Source of the DNA: Chloroflexota bacterium
Lineage (GTDB): Bacteria; Chloroflexota; Anaerolineae; UBA4142; SHND01
NCBI GenBank assembly: GCA_029778615.1
Contig: JAKOPZ010000042.1
Span: 1-58,154, forward strand
Direction: 5' to 3'
Length of the DNA stretch: 58,154 bases
Position numbers and translations under genes: made by a program
Shown here: piece by piece, positions 1 through 8,461 of the stretch
How positions within the stretch are numbered: the stretch's first letter is position 1
Layout: each line of letters opens with the position of its first letter
The notes under the pieces: generated by a model
Told to the model about the DNA's origin: nothing
Database searches by the model: none
What the model saw: the letters and a program-made list of their open reading frames with translations, nothing else

Positions 1-66
1 GGAACGTTGCGGCGAACGTTCCCTACTCGTCTCGGAACGTTGCGGCGAACGTTCCCTACTCGCGCT
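1..66. repeat. 33-bp tandem repeat, two copies, each with a palindrome
   Basis: Copies at 1-33 and 34-66. Each begins with GGAACGTT-GCGGCG-AACGTTCC, an 8-bp inverted repeat around a 6-base loop, followed by CTACTCG. The first 29 bases of the two copies are identical. The period is 11 codons, so the repeat is read through in frame and encodes ERCGERSLLxx twice. A further copy may exist upstream of the window. Confidence 0.8.
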
Positions 67-694
67 CTTTTTTCTGGTGCTCGCTTCCACCGCGCATCTC
101 GGCGTCTTTCTTTCCCTGCTCGCCTTTTTTCCCATCGCGATTGTATTGCGTTTTGCGCTGCGCGACGAAACCGCGCGACGCGAGAGCATTGCGCTGGCGG
201 GGTTGTTCCTTGTCGGCGTCGCGCTCGCCGCATTCTTGTATTATGCGGAATTCACCGAACCGCTTTGGACGCAAACACAAACCTTTGTGAATGATTTCAG
301 CGCGGGGCGCGCGGCAACCGGCGGCGGCATCACGCTGAAACGTGTTACCGACGTGGCGCGTTTTACGTGGGAACAACTGGGTTGGGTTTTGCTCATCGGC
401 GGAATCGCAGGTATTCCGCTCGCGTGGCAAAATTTTCCGCCGCGCGTGCGCGTGATTTGGGTCGCGTGGCTGGTGGTGGGCTTGCTGTTCGGGCTCGTGA
501 CAATCGGTTCTTCGTTTTCGACGCGCTATACGCTGTGGGCAGCGCCCGCGCTGGCGTTGAGCGCGGGACTCGTTCTCGCGTGGCTCGCAGAAAAATCGCG
601 CGCTGCGCAATTCCTCGCCTACGCGTTGTGTGCGTGCGCGTTCGCGCAAACGTTGTCGTTATGGCTCGACCGCGTGTTGAACGCGTATCAGTAG
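2..694 (+). CDS. Membrane protein, C-terminal part (5' end outside window)
   Basis: The frame is open from the first full codon to the TAG at 692-694, so the gene begins upstream of the window. About 230 codons are visible. After an N-terminal stretch encoded by a tandem repeat (1-66), the protein has several hydrophobic segments: one right after the repeat, then LAGLFLVGVALAAFLYY, a Gly/Leu-rich pair near the middle (WVLLIGGIAGIPLAW and VAWLVVGLLFGLVTIG), and a last one before the C-terminus. An SFSTRYTLWAAPALAL stretch resembles the C-terminal part of GT39/GT83-type membrane glycosyltransferases, but this is only a resemblance. The stop codon lies in the first bases of an inverted-repeat element (691-762), so the present C-terminus may have been set by that element. 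Function is not assigned. Confidence 0.6.
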   Translation, partial: ERCGERSLLVSERCGERSLLALFFLVLASTAHLGVFLSLLAFFPIAIVLRFALRDETARRESIALAGLFLVGVALAAFLYYAEFTEPLWTQTQTFVNDFSAGRAATGGGITLKRVTDVARFTWEQLGWVLLIGGIAGIPLAWQNFPPRVRVIWVAWLVVGLLFGLVTIGSSFSTRYTLWAAPALALSAGLVLAWLAEKSRAAQFLAYALCACAFAQTLSLWLDRVLNAYQ

Positions 695-762
695 GGACGA
701 AGCATTGGGTGACGCGTCCGCGACTCGACATATGGCTGCTAATCCAAATGCTTCGCCCCTAC
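691..762. repeat. Inverted-repeat element, GTAGGGxCGAAGCATT family, copy 1
   Basis: The left arm at 691-706 and the right arm at 747-762 are 16-base inverted repeats with one mismatch. A second member of the same family lies at 38531-38596 behind mreB. It is short, has no ORF and sits right at a gene end, like a MITE or REP sequence. Confidence 0.7.
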
Positions 763-796
763 CACGGCTTTACACACAAGCTGCGATACCGCCCCA

Positions 797-830
797 AAAA
801 AAATCGGCGCACATGTCGCCGATTTTTTTT
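797..830. terminator. Bidirectional rho-independent terminator
   Basis: Stem AAATCGGCG (801-809) and CGCCGATTT (817-825) around a 7-base loop, with an A run on the left and a T run on the right. It would end transcription of the minus-strand operon 829-3055 and also rightward transcripts. Confidence 0.8.
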
Positions 831-1416
831 ATGCGCCCAAACTATCGCTCACCGCTTGCAGCGCGGTCAATACATTTTGAATATGTTGGTCGAGCGGGAC
901 GCCGAGCTCTTGCGCGCCGCGTTCAATATCTTCGCGTTTCGCGCCGCGCGCAAATGCTTTGTCTTTCCATTTTTTCTGCACGGCGCGCACATCCACGTCC
1001 GCCAATTTTTTTGACGGGCGCACATACGCGACGGCGATAATCAAGCCCGTCAATTCGTCCACCGCAAAGAGCGCCTTGTCCACCAAACGCGTGCGCGGCG
1101 CGGGCTCGCGATATTTTTCCTCGAGCGCTTGCGGGTCGCCGTAATCGGCGTGCGCGCGAATGGCATACAAAAATTCTTCCGGAAAGCCGTGCGCGGTCAA
1201 CACTTCCAAGCCGTGAAACGGATGACGTTCCGGAAATTTTTCGTAATCGAAATCGTGGACGAGCCCGATGTTGCCCCACAAAATTTCGTCCTCGCCGTAC
1301 TGCCGCGCGTAATATTTCATTGCGGCTTCGACGGCGAGCATGTGCTTGCGTAATTGTTCCGAATCGGTGTACTCGCACACCAAATTCCAAATCTCGTCGC
1401 GGTTGCGATAGTCCAT
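829..1416 (-). CDS. HD-domain phosphohydrolase
   Basis: 195 residues. The HD-superfamily metal ligands are visible: His in the KHMLAVE segment near residue 30, the HD pair in GLVHDFDYEKFPERH near residues 57-58, a further His in RAHADYG, and a later Asp in VDELTGLI. The family hydrolyses phosphate esters or nucleotides; the substrate cannot be told from the sequence. The ATG at 1416 shares one base with the stop of the upstream DUF3291 gene, so the two are translationally coupled. An in-frame extension to 1680 exists but overlaps the upstream gene and lacks family similarity, so the shorter start was chosen. Confidence 0.8.
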   Translation of the reverse strand: MDYRNRDEIWNLVCEYTDSEQLRKHMLAVEAAMKYYARQYGEDEILWGNIGLVHDFDYEKFPERHPFHGLEVLTAHGFPEEFLYAIRAHADYGDPQALEEKYREPAPRTRLVDKALFAVDELTGLIIAVAYVRPSKKLADVDVRAVQKKWKDKAFARGAKREDIERGAQELGVPLDQHIQNVLTALQAVSDSLGA

Positions 1417-1862
1417 CACGTTGCCTGCACAGTGAAAATTTTTTTGAATGTGAACGCGTACTCGCTTTCGCCATTCGTTTGTAGAAAGCGTAGACGTTCC
1501 TTTGCTTCTTCCACTGTCGGAATGTGCCCGGCGGAAATCCACCACATCACGAAATACATTTCGGTATGCGGCTCGAACCATTGACGCCGTTTGCGCATCA
1601 CGTCCGCGTGTGCGCTGTTGTACGTGAATGCTTTCAACTGTTCGACCGATTCCCATACGGACATGTTGACAATGAGCCAATCATCGTCGAACGGACGCAG
1701 CGCGGTCGCGTTGCCCGCATCGTCTTGCAAACGCCACACAAAGCCCGGCGTGCTTTCCGCGAGCGCGTTGATGTCATCCAAACGCGCCATAAATTCCGCC
1801 ATCGTCGGCGAATCGAGCGGAGCAAGCATCCGCCCAATGTTCAACTGCGCCAGATGCTTCAC
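1416..1862 (-). CDS. DUF3291 domain protein
   Basis: 148 residues, full length for the DUF3291 family. The core is recognised by the FVWRLQDD, SVWESVEQLKAFTYNSAH and WFEPHTEMYFVMWWISAGHIPTVEEAKERL-type segments, which resemble ferredoxin-like/monooxygenase-fold (ABM-like) proteins. Biochemical function is unknown. Its start overlaps the stop of the M20 peptidase gene by 4 bases (ATGA) and its stop overlaps the start of the HD gene, so it is the middle gene of a coupled trio. Confidence 0.75.
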   Translation of the reverse strand: MKHLAQLNIGRMLAPLDSPTMAEFMARLDDINALAESTPGFVWRLQDDAGNATALRPFDDDWLIVNMSVWESVEQLKAFTYNSAHADVMRKRRQWFEPHTEMYFVMWWISAGHIPTVEEAKERLRFLQTNGESEYAFTFKKIFTVQAT

Positions 1863-3055
1863 GCTGATTCCCCCACTTGATTCTCTTGCAAATATTTGCG
1901 CGCGGCTTCTGCCATCAACGCCGCGCCCGTCGGCAAAATACTTTCGTCAATATCAAAATCGGGCGCGTGATGCAAGCGATTGCGTTCATCCAGTTTCGCG
2001 CCGAGATAAAAGAACGCGGCAGGCGCGGCTTGCGCCATGAATGAAAAATCTTCTGCGCCCGTTTCGACCGCCGCTTCTTTGACATTTTCCGCGCCCAGCA
2101 AATCTGACGCCATGCGCTGGACATAGCGTGCCATTTCGGGGTCGTTCACGGTGACCGGATAGCCGTATTCAATATCAAGATGATAATCGCCGCCGAACGC
2201 TTGCGTCAGACGAAACGCGTTTTCCAATTCGCGATGCAGTAACATACGCGTCTCTTGCGAGAACGAACGAATCGTCCCGGTCATTTCCACCTCGACGGGA
2301 ATCACATTACCGGCTTTGCCCGCGTGAATGGAACCGACGGTGATGAGTCCCGGTTCGATGGGGTGCTTGCGTCGCGAAAGAATTCCGTGAATGCCGTTGA
2401 GGACTTGCGCCGAGAGCCAAATCGGGTCGAGTGCCTCGTGCGGATACGCGCCGTGTCCGCCGCGTCCAATCACTTTCGCGGTGAAACTGTCTACCGCTGC
2501 CATGAACGCGCCCTCGCGCACAAAGACCTGATTCGCCGGCAGCGTACTGATTACGTGCATGCCAATCACCGCGTCAATGCCTTCGAGCGCGCCCTCGTCC
2601 ACCATGCGCTGTCCGCCCGATTTGCCCTCATCATCTTCGCACTCTTCGGCGGGCTGAAACAAAAAACGCACAGTGCCTCTCAAACGCCCCGCCGCGAAAT
2701 CTTGCGCGAGCAGCGTCGCCGCCCCGAGCAAACAGGTTACATGCGCGTCGTGTCCGCACGCGTGCATCACGCCATCATTCTGCGATTTGTATTCCACCTC
2801 ATTCGCTTCCATAATTGGCAGGGCATCCATATCCGCGCGCAATGCAATCACCGGCGCGCCTTCGCCCAAATGCGCGACGACGCCCGTTTTCGCCACGCCC
2901 GTCGCGTACTCGATGCCGAGACCATCGAGATGTTCCGTAATTTTTTTCGCCGTGCGAATTTCTTGAAAAAAGAGTTCGGGATGTTGATGCAAATCGCGGC
3001 GTGTGGCAACCAACTGCTCGCGCAGCGCCGCCGCGCGTTCAAGATAATTGGACAT
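1859..3055 (-). CDS. M20 family metallo-amidohydrolase (N-acyl-amino-acid/hippurate type)
   Basis: 398 residues, the usual length of M20D amidohydrolases. Metal-binding signatures are present: DMDALP (75-80), MHACGHDAH with Cys100 and His102, the Glu pair at 137-138 in FQPAEECED, and His167 in GMHVIST. The C-terminal ETGAEDFSFMAQ segment supplies the last ligand region. Members cleave N-acyl bonds of amino acids or related conjugates; HipO/AmaA/AbgB-like roles are possible. It is cytoplasmic, with no signal peptide. GAGGAG lies about 6 bases before the ATG. A TGCTAGAAT extended -10 lies just upstream (3087-3095, minus strand). It leads the operon with the DUF3291 and HD genes. Confidence 0.88.
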   Translation of the reverse strand: MSNYLERAAALREQLVATRRDLHQHPELFFQEIRTAKKITEHLDGLGIEYATGVAKTGVVAHLGEGAPVIALRADMDALPIMEANEVEYKSQNDGVMHACGHDAHVTCLLGAATLLAQDFAAGRLRGTVRFLFQPAEECEDDEGKSGGQRMVDEGALEGIDAVIGMHVISTLPANQVFVREGAFMAAVDSFTAKVIGRGGHGAYPHEALDPIWLSAQVLNGIHGILSRRKHPIEPGLITVGSIHAGKAGNVIPVEVEMTGTIRSFSQETRMLLHRELENAFRLTQAFGGDYHLDIEYGYPVTVNDPEMARYVQRMASDLLGAENVKEAAVETGAEDFSFMAQAAPAAFFYLGAKLDERNRLHHAPDFDIDESILPTGAALMAEAARKYLQENQVGESA

Positions 3056-3281
3056 GGGGACTCCTCGTTGAGAAAAATGGTCACTTATTCTAGCACAGCT
3101 CCAAACGGCTGTGTGCGCGCGTTGATAGGAAATTGTAAGCGAATGTTGGTAAATCGTAACGCGTACCGTAATGCTTTGCCGTTACAATTTCCGGTGCTTG
3201 GGTGCGCGCGGCGTTCCATTCCATTTCCCTATGGTTCGAGCGCGATGCCCGCGCGATAGTTCCCTTTTGCAAAGGAAGAAC

Positions 3282-5489
3282 ATGCCTTATCCAAAAATTT
3301 TGCAATCCGGACTCGTGTTGGTTTTGACTGCCGCGCTGCTCGCGGGCGCGTTGACGCTGGCGGTAACGCCACCGCGCGCGTCCGCCGCATCGTGCGCGCA
3401 AGACAGCAACAATCTTTTGAAAAATGGCACAATGGCGGGCGGCAAACCGCGCGCGGTTGGCGTCGTCGCGAAAAAATGGAAAAAATTTGTCGTGGGCATG
3501 ACGCAGCCGCACTTTGAAAATGCGCTGAATGAAGGATATGACCCGAACGGTTCGCAATATATCTGGCGCGATTTCGACGCGTGGGACGCGGGCATTTATC
3601 AACAAGTGACCACGCTCACGCCGGGACAAACGTACCATTTTTGGATGGTATGGGGGCAGGCGCGGCACGACATTGCGGGCGACAACGCGCCCGCCACGCT
3701 CATCAATCGTCAAATCGGCATTGACCCCACAGGCGGCACCGCCCCGAACGCGCCGACCGTTTTGTGGACAATCCCCTATTACGGCGGCGGCGGATTCAAT
3801 CGCGCGGAATGGAATTTATATTTCACCGCGCCAAGCGCTGCCGCAACATTTTTCTTGCGCGCGCAAAATTATCACACCGACGGACGCAACAAAGTTTTTT
3901 TTGATACCGCGTGTTTGTACCCCGCGAGCGACGCGCCGACCTCGACGCCGTGGACGCCGACACTCACGCCAACACAAACACCAACGCCGACCGAAATTCC
4001 GAATGTGGTTGAGGACACCGACGCGGCTATTTCGTACAACGGCGGTTGGAAAACGGCGAACGACGCGAATGCGAGCGGTGGAACGTTTCATTACGCGCGC
4101 GGCAAAAAAGGCGCGGCAGTTTCTTTGCAGTACGCGTTCAGCGGCACGAGCATGACGGTGTGGTATATCGGTTTCACCAATCGCGGCAAAGCGAAAGTCT
4201 TGATTGACGGAATCAAAGTCGGCGTCATCAATCAATACGCGCCAAGTCTGACCTACAATCTCTCGCAAACTTTCGACCACCTTGCGCCCGGCGCGCATAC
4301 GCTAAAAATAAAAAACGCGGGCGCGAAAAGCGCGAACGCGACCGATTCATACATTACGCTGGATGCTCTGCAGCCCGGGAGTGAAACTGCCGCGACATCT
4401 TTTCAGAAAAATATTTCGCAGCGCGTTACCCCGACACCGCGCCGCCCGCGCGCCGACACGACCTCCACACCAACGCCGCATCCAAAATTGAAAAAACCGC
4501 GTCCGTTCCAATACGCGGTGCCCGGCGCGGACCCGCCTTCGGACCCGAGCGTGATTTGGGACCCGCGTTTGCCGGGGCTGAATGTTTCGCTCGTCCCCGC
4601 GAATGTGCTAGATGGAAATTATTATTGGAAATTGATTCGCGCAGATTACCAAGACGGCAACGAGTCCGGCGGCAATCACAACATGTACTATATCGTCACC
4701 GACGAAAACGCAACGCCGGTTGCCAATCAAATTGTTTGGCAGACCTGGCCCGACGATTCTGCGAGCACGCCAACCAAAAACGATGGCACGGCGGATATTG
4801 CCATGTGGGCAAACTATTGGCCCCAGGATGGTCCGGGTCCGTACAATGGTTATGTGGGCGGCTTGCCCAGCGATGAGGTGCGCGGCATGGGCTTGCCCGG
4901 CAACAATCATGTAAATTTTATTTTGTATTTCCAAAAAACGCTCAAGAACACAAACACTTCGCCAACGCAAACGCCCACTGCCACCGCGTCACCGACCAAT
5001 ACATTCACGCCCACGCCATCGCGCACTGCCACAGACAAGCCGCCAACCGCAACGGCAACGCGCACGCCAACGCAAACGCCCTCGCCGACCGCGACCCCCG
5101 CACCGTTGGTCGTCGTTGACGATGCGAGTCCCGCCATTACGTATCGCGGCAATTGGTCCGCCGACCATGACGCGGCGGCATACGATGACACGTTTCACTT
5201 TGCGCGCGGCGCCAAGAAACACGCGGTGGTCTTGCTTTACAATTTTACGGGGACGGAAATCACCGTCCGGTACATCGGTTTCAAAAATCGCGGCAAGGCG
5301 ATAGTGGTAATTGACGGCGTTCGGGTCGGCATCATTGACCAATACACGCGCACTGTGAGATACAATTTGACGCGAACCTTCAACAACCTCTCGCCGGGCG
5401 CCCACACGCTCAAAGTCAAAAACGCGGGCGGGAAAAACCCGTCCTCCTCAAGCTCCTACATTGTGCTCGACGCGTTGGAAAGCAGATAA
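3282..5489 (+). CDS. Secreted multi-module protein with TP-rich linkers and a duplicated jelly-roll-like domain
   Basis: 735 residues from the ATG at 3282, chosen because AAAGGAAG precedes it and a signal peptide follows (hydrophobic LVLVLTAALLAGALTLAV, then an ASAAS cleavage region). Modules: about 40-215, a possible carbohydrate-binding jelly roll (DFDAWDAGIYQQV, LTPGQTYHFWMVWG); linker with TPTxTPTP repeats; 241-360, repeat domain A (VVEDTDAAISYNGGW to YITLDAL); about 400-560, a fourth module (YYWKLIRADYQDGNESGGNH, DEVRGMGLPGNNHVNFILYF); a second TP linker; 609-735, repeat domain B, closely similar to A. No catalytic motif was recognised. A surface adhesion or polysaccharide-binding role is inferred from the architecture. 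It stands alone and ends at a strong terminator. Confidence 0.8.
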   Translation: MPYPKILQSGLVLVLTAALLAGALTLAVTPPRASAASCAQDSNNLLKNGTMAGGKPRAVGVVAKKWKKFVVGMTQPHFENALNEGYDPNGSQYIWRDFDAWDAGIYQQVTTLTPGQTYHFWMVWGQARHDIAGDNAPATLINRQIGIDPTGGTAPNAPTVLWTIPYYGGGGFNRAEWNLYFTAPSAAATFFLRAQNYHTDGRNKVFFDTACLYPASDAPTSTPWTPTLTPTQTPTPTEIPNVVEDTDAAISYNGGWKTANDANASGGTFHYARGKKGAAVSLQYAFSGTSMTVWYIGFTNRGKAKVLIDGIKVGVINQYAPSLTYNLSQTFDHLAPGAHTLKIKNAGAKSANATDSYITLDALQPGSETAATSFQKNISQRVTPTPRRPRADTTSTPTPHPKLKKPRPFQYAVPGADPPSDPSVIWDPRLPGLNVSLVPANVLDGNYYWKLIRADYQDGNESGGNHNMYYIVTDENATPVANQIVWQTWPDDSASTPTKNDGTADIAMWANYWPQDGPGPYNGYVGGLPSDEVRGMGLPGNNHVNFILYFQKTLKNTNTSPTQTPTATASPTNTFTPTPSRTATDKPPTATATRTPTQTPSPTATPAPLVVVDDASPAITYRGNWSADHDAAAYDDTFHFARGAKKHAVVLLYNFTGTEITVRYIGFKNRGKAIVVIDGVRVGIIDQYTRTVRYNLTRTFNNLSPGAHTLKVKNAGGKNPSSSSSYIVLDALESR

Positions 5490-5492
5490 AAC

Positions 5493-5528
5493 AAAAAATC
5501 TCACGAGGCAACCTCGTGAGATTTTTTT
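5493..5528. terminator. Bidirectional terminator
   Basis: Stem ATCTCACGAGG (498-508 of this kilobase) and CCTCGTGAGAT around CAA, with A and T runs on both sides. It lies 9 bases after the stop of the secreted protein. It also encodes the last residues and stop of the converging lycopene cyclase half-gene, so one sequence serves as coding DNA and terminator. Confidence 0.85.
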
Positions 5529-5878
5529 TGCGAGCCAAAGCGCGATAATTTCTCGCGCCAGAATGGAGCGAGCTCGCGCGCGTGATAAATCAAGAGGAAC
5601 GATTGTACGACAAGCATGTTGGTCAAAGTAAAAAAGACCACTTCTTCAATTGGCACATTGCCGAAAAAAATTCCGGTAGATTTGTTCGGCGCAATAGTCC
5701 ACACCACACCGAGCGCGGTGGAATCTGCCGCGACGAGCCATACTGTCGGAATGAGAATGCCGAGCAGCCACACGCGGCGATGCGCGTTCAACCATTTCCA
5801 TCCGGCAAGCCACTGTAAAAAAATGGGCGGAAGCGCCCAGCCGAGGAGCAAGGCAAAATAAGTGAGACGTTCATCCAT
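5501..5878 (-). CDS. crtYd: Lycopene cyclase domain protein (CrtYd-like half)
   Basis: 125 residues with three hydrophobic segments. The NVPIEEVVFFTLTNMLV motif is the PxEE signature of the lycopene cyclase domain family, whose members work as two-subunit beta-cyclases (CrtYc/CrtYd) or as fused CarR/CrtYB domains. The partner half begins upstream on the same strand, and the genes overlap by 8 bases. The product would cyclise the ends of lycopene in the membrane. The last ten residues (QKKSHEVAS region) are encoded by the terminator hairpin. Start ATG at 5878. The assignment to the d rather than c half rests on gene order. Confidence 0.78.
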   Translation of the reverse strand: MDERLTYFALLLGWALPPIFLQWLAGWKWLNAHRRVWLLGILIPTVWLVAADSTALGVVWTIAPNKSTGIFFGNVPIEEVVFFTLTNMLVVQSFLLIYHARELAPFWREKLSRFGSQKKSHEVAS

Positions 5879-6188
5879 GCGCGCGCCGCTCCCATTTCAA
5901 TAAACCCGCGACCACCAGACCCGTCAGAATAGTTTGCAGTACAAAAAATAAATATTCTTCGAGTGGGACCCAACCGAGAATGATATTCCATACGCGCGTC
6001 GGGTCGTAAAACCAAACCTGCGTCGCCACCAAATAATTGTCCCACGGCGTCGTATAAAGGAGCGCGAGCGCGATGGTGAACGCGGCGGCGCGGAACCACC
6101 AGGCGTGCCGCCATTCGCGACGCAGGAGAAATCCCAAAAGCAAAATGGGAAGGACGAGATAGACGAGTAAAAAGAGTGGGTACGTCAT
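5871..6188 (-). CDS. crtYc: Lycopene cyclase domain protein (CrtYc-like half)
   Basis: 105 residues, three predicted membrane helices. TTPWDNYLV and WVPLEEYLFFVLQT are hallmark segments of the CrtYc half of heterodimeric lycopene beta-cyclase; the paired Glu residues occur in both halves. It overlaps the downstream crtYd-like gene by 8 bases, which fits equimolar synthesis of a heterodimer. It is separated from crtI and crtB by the site-2 protease gene and two hairpins, so it is probably transcribed on its own or by readthrough. No strong RBS is visible. Confidence 0.78.
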   Translation of the reverse strand: MTYPLFLLVYLVLPILLLGFLLRREWRHAWWFRAAAFTIALALLYTTPWDNYLVATQVWFYDPTRVWNIILGWVPLEEYLFFVLQTILTGLVVAGLLKWERRAHG

Positions 6189-6205
6189 GGCGCAAAAAAA
6201 AAGAA

Positions 6206-6234
6206 AACAGGCAGGTGAACGTCACCTACCTGTT
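6206..6234 (-). terminator. Terminator behind the site-2 protease gene
   Basis: AACAGG-C-AGGTGA (6206-6218) pairs with TCACCT-A-CCTGTT (6222-6234) around ACG, with one mismatch. On the minus strand it is followed by a long T run (A run at 6194-6202), just before the crtYc-like start. Confidence 0.75.
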
Positions 6235-6248
6235 ATACTACGCTTTGT

Positions 6249-7358
6249 CTAGACAATCCGCATTTCATCGGCGCGCTGCGTCCGCGCGTGCAGTACATTT
6301 TGAAGCATCAAGAATTCGCGGATGCTCTCGAATGTCAATATGCCGACCAGCGTGCCGTTGTGCGTGACCGGCACCGACGTCGTCTCATTCGCCTGCATCG
6401 TTTCCGACGCGTTGACGAGCGGTGTGTCCGCGTCTACGGTTGCCACATCGCGCCGCATGATGCGGTCAATGGGGATGTACGCGCCGAATTGCTTGAGCCC
6501 TTTGAGCAAGGTATCACGCGTCAACATTCCTACCACGCGTCCATCTTCTACAATTGGAAAATCTTGCTGTGCCGTGGACATCATCGAATCCACCGCGCTG
6601 GCTAACCATTCGCGCGAACCGAGCGTGCGAACATTGGAACGCATTGCTTGCCCGACGGTGAAACCATTCAATGCGCTGCGCTGCTGCGCCATTTGCGCCT
6701 CACCCTGCGCGCCCATAAAGATAAACAGCGCGGTCATCACGAGCAATGGATTCACAAAAAAGCCCGCAATCGCAAACAACACGGCGATACCTTGTCCGAG
6801 CAGTGCGGCATAACGCGTCGCGCGAGCGTACTCTAAACGCGTGGCAAGCAGCGCGCGCAAAATGCGTCCGCCGTCCATCGGAAACGCGGGAATGAGATTG
6901 AACCCGACCAACACGAGATTGATGGTCAACAATTGTTCGAGAAACGATTCGTTGCCCAAACCCAGTCCGAGTGACGGAACGGTTACACCCGCCAAGAGCA
7001 GCACGACAAAAAGAATTGCCGCAATCGCCACATTCACGAGCGGACCTGCCGCCGCGACAACCAATTCTTGCGAAGGTTTGTCGGGCATGCGTTCCAAACG
7101 GGCGACGCCGCCGATGGGCAAAAGTGTAATGTCTTGGGTCTTGATACCGTAACGACGCGCGGCGAGCGCGTGTCCGTATTCGTGCAAAACCACACACAGG
7201 AAGAGGACGAGGACAAAGGCAATATTCGTAAATGCTTCGGCGACATCACCACCATACAAAAGCTGCGGCAGCGCGATGAACGCCAACAAGAGCGGAAACG
7301 TCGCGTGCACGTACAAGCCGATGCCCGCAAACTCTCCAATTTTCCATGACCATTTCAT
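6249..7358 (-). CDS. Site-2 protease (M50) with tandem CBS domains
   Basis: 369 residues. An N-terminal six-helix M50 protease core carries HEYGH (His59, Glu60, His63) and the third zinc ligand Asp162 in NLIPAFPMDGGR. Two CBS domains follow from about residue 235 to 355 (MRSNVRTL..., IMRRDVATVDADTPL...). This is the Rip3/SpoIVFB-like architecture. Such proteases cut membrane-bound regulators, and CBS domains usually bind adenine nucleotides and tune activity. The substrate is unknown; no anti-sigma factor gene is adjacent. It lies between the two halves of the carotenoid genes, perhaps by chance. Start ATG at 7358 with a GGAGCGAC region upstream. Confidence 0.88.
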   Translation of the reverse strand: MKWSWKIGEFAGIGLYVHATFPLLLAFIALPQLLYGGDVAEAFTNIAFVLVLFLCVVLHEYGHALAARRYGIKTQDITLLPIGGVARLERMPDKPSQELVVAAAGPLVNVAIAAILFVVLLLAGVTVPSLGLGLGNESFLEQLLTINLVLVGFNLIPAFPMDGGRILRALLATRLEYARATRYAALLGQGIAVLFAIAGFFVNPLLVMTALFIFMGAQGEAQMAQQRSALNGFTVGQAMRSNVRTLGSREWLASAVDSMMSTAQQDFPIVEDGRVVGMLTRDTLLKGLKQFGAYIPIDRIMRRDVATVDADTPLVNASETMQANETTSVPVTHNGTLVGILTFESIREFLMLQNVLHARTQRADEMRIV

Positions 7359-7428
7359 AAGGGTCGCTCCATTCCATAAACCAATTCTCTCTACTTGTGT
7401 TACGACGCCAAGATTAAATCAAGATGAA

Positions 7429-7480
7429 TAAAGAAAACGGGTCAACACCCGCACTAATCAGTGGCTGCCCGTTTTCTTTT
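7429..7480. terminator. Hairpin between crtB and the site-2 protease gene
   Basis: AAGAAAACGGG (7431-7441) and CCCGTTTTCTT (7468-7478) are perfect 11-base arms separated by 26 bases. The outer part of the stem is AT-rich and leaves a T-rich tail on either strand. It probably ends the crtI-crtB transcript. Confidence 0.6.
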
Positions 7481-7519
7481 CTTACGTTGCCACATGCGTC
7501 GCGCGCCGCGCGCGGGTCA

Positions 7520-8461
7520 TTATGGCATTGCGCGCACGCGCCACCACAGCGCGGGCAAGCGCGCGAATTTTTCCGTTTTGGAAAGATGCGCGCGCTTGGT
7601 GAACACGTCATAGCCGTTCAAAACAATCTTGTCCAAAATCCCGCGATACAAATCAGCGGCGGCAGCAATGGCAAGCCGTCCGTCCCGCGAAAGAATGCGG
7701 ATGCCTTCCTCCGCCTCGATGTACAAGGTATGTGCGCGCGCAATTTCAAAATCCATTAAACGTTTGAAACGTTCGTCAATGACCCCGCGCGCCAAATCAC
7801 TTTCGGAATAATCGAACCGCGCCAAATCTTCTTGGGGCAAATAGACGCGCCCCTGCCGAAAATCTTCGCCAATGTCACGCAAGATATTGGTCAATTGGAG
7901 CGCGACGCCGAGCTTGACCGCGTAGGGGACCGCCGCCAAGTCACGATAGCCGATAATGTGCATCGCCATCAAGCCGACCGTGGATGCAACGCCGTAACAA
8001 TATTTCGACAAGTCCTCGAACGTGGCGTACCGCGTGTGCGTGAGATCGCGTCCGATACCATCAATCAATTGCCGCACATACGTTGTCGGAATGCGATAGC
8101 GCGCCCGTACGCCGTACCATGCGTTAAGCAGGACATCCTCGGCGGGCGGATGACTCGCCAGGGCGCGCGCGCGCCACTGCTGCAAATCACGCGCCGCATC
8201 GTCTCCGCCCTTGTCCACCAAATCGTCCGTCACGCGGCAGAACGCATACAGCACGCGCGCCGCGCGGCGTTTCGTTCTGGGCAGCAAGGCGGATGCGATG
8301 TAAAACGATTTACTGTTTTCGCGCGTCACGCGTTCGGCGCGCGCATAGCCCTGGTCTGCTACAGGCAGCGGATGATGCAGCAAGTCACTTTCGGACAAAT
8401 CGAGCGCCAGACGCAGGAGCTCTTGTTCCCACGCGGGGAGCGGAGATTGCGTCAATTCCAT
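7520..8461 (-). CDS. crtB: Phytoene synthase
   Basis: 313 residues from the ATG at 8461. Both Asp-rich prenyl-diphosphate sites are present: DDLVD near residue 80 and ILRDIGED near residue 210, with the conserved AFCRVTDD and QLTNILRDI blocks. The enzyme joins two GGPP molecules into phytoene, the first step of carotenoid synthesis. It follows crtI on the same strand and overlaps it by 77 bases in another frame. An upstream start at 8482 would lengthen the overlap; a GTG before the [15 protein letters not shown] core would shorten it. Length is normal for bacterial CrtB. Confidence 0.9.
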   Translation of the reverse strand: MELTQSPLPAWEQELLRLALDLSESDLLHHPLPVADQGYARAERVTRENSKSFYIASALLPRTKRRAARVLYAFCRVTDDLVDKGGDDAARDLQQWRARALASHPPAEDVLLNAWYGVRARYRIPTTYVRQLIDGIGRDLTHTRYATFEDLSKYCYGVASTVGLMAMHIIGYRDLAAVPYAVKLGVALQLTNILRDIGEDFRQGRVYLPQEDLARFDYSESDLARGVIDERFKRLMDFEIARAHTLYIEAEEGIRILSRDGRLAIAAAADLYRGILDKIVLNGYDVFTKRAHLSKTEKFARLPALWWRVRAMP

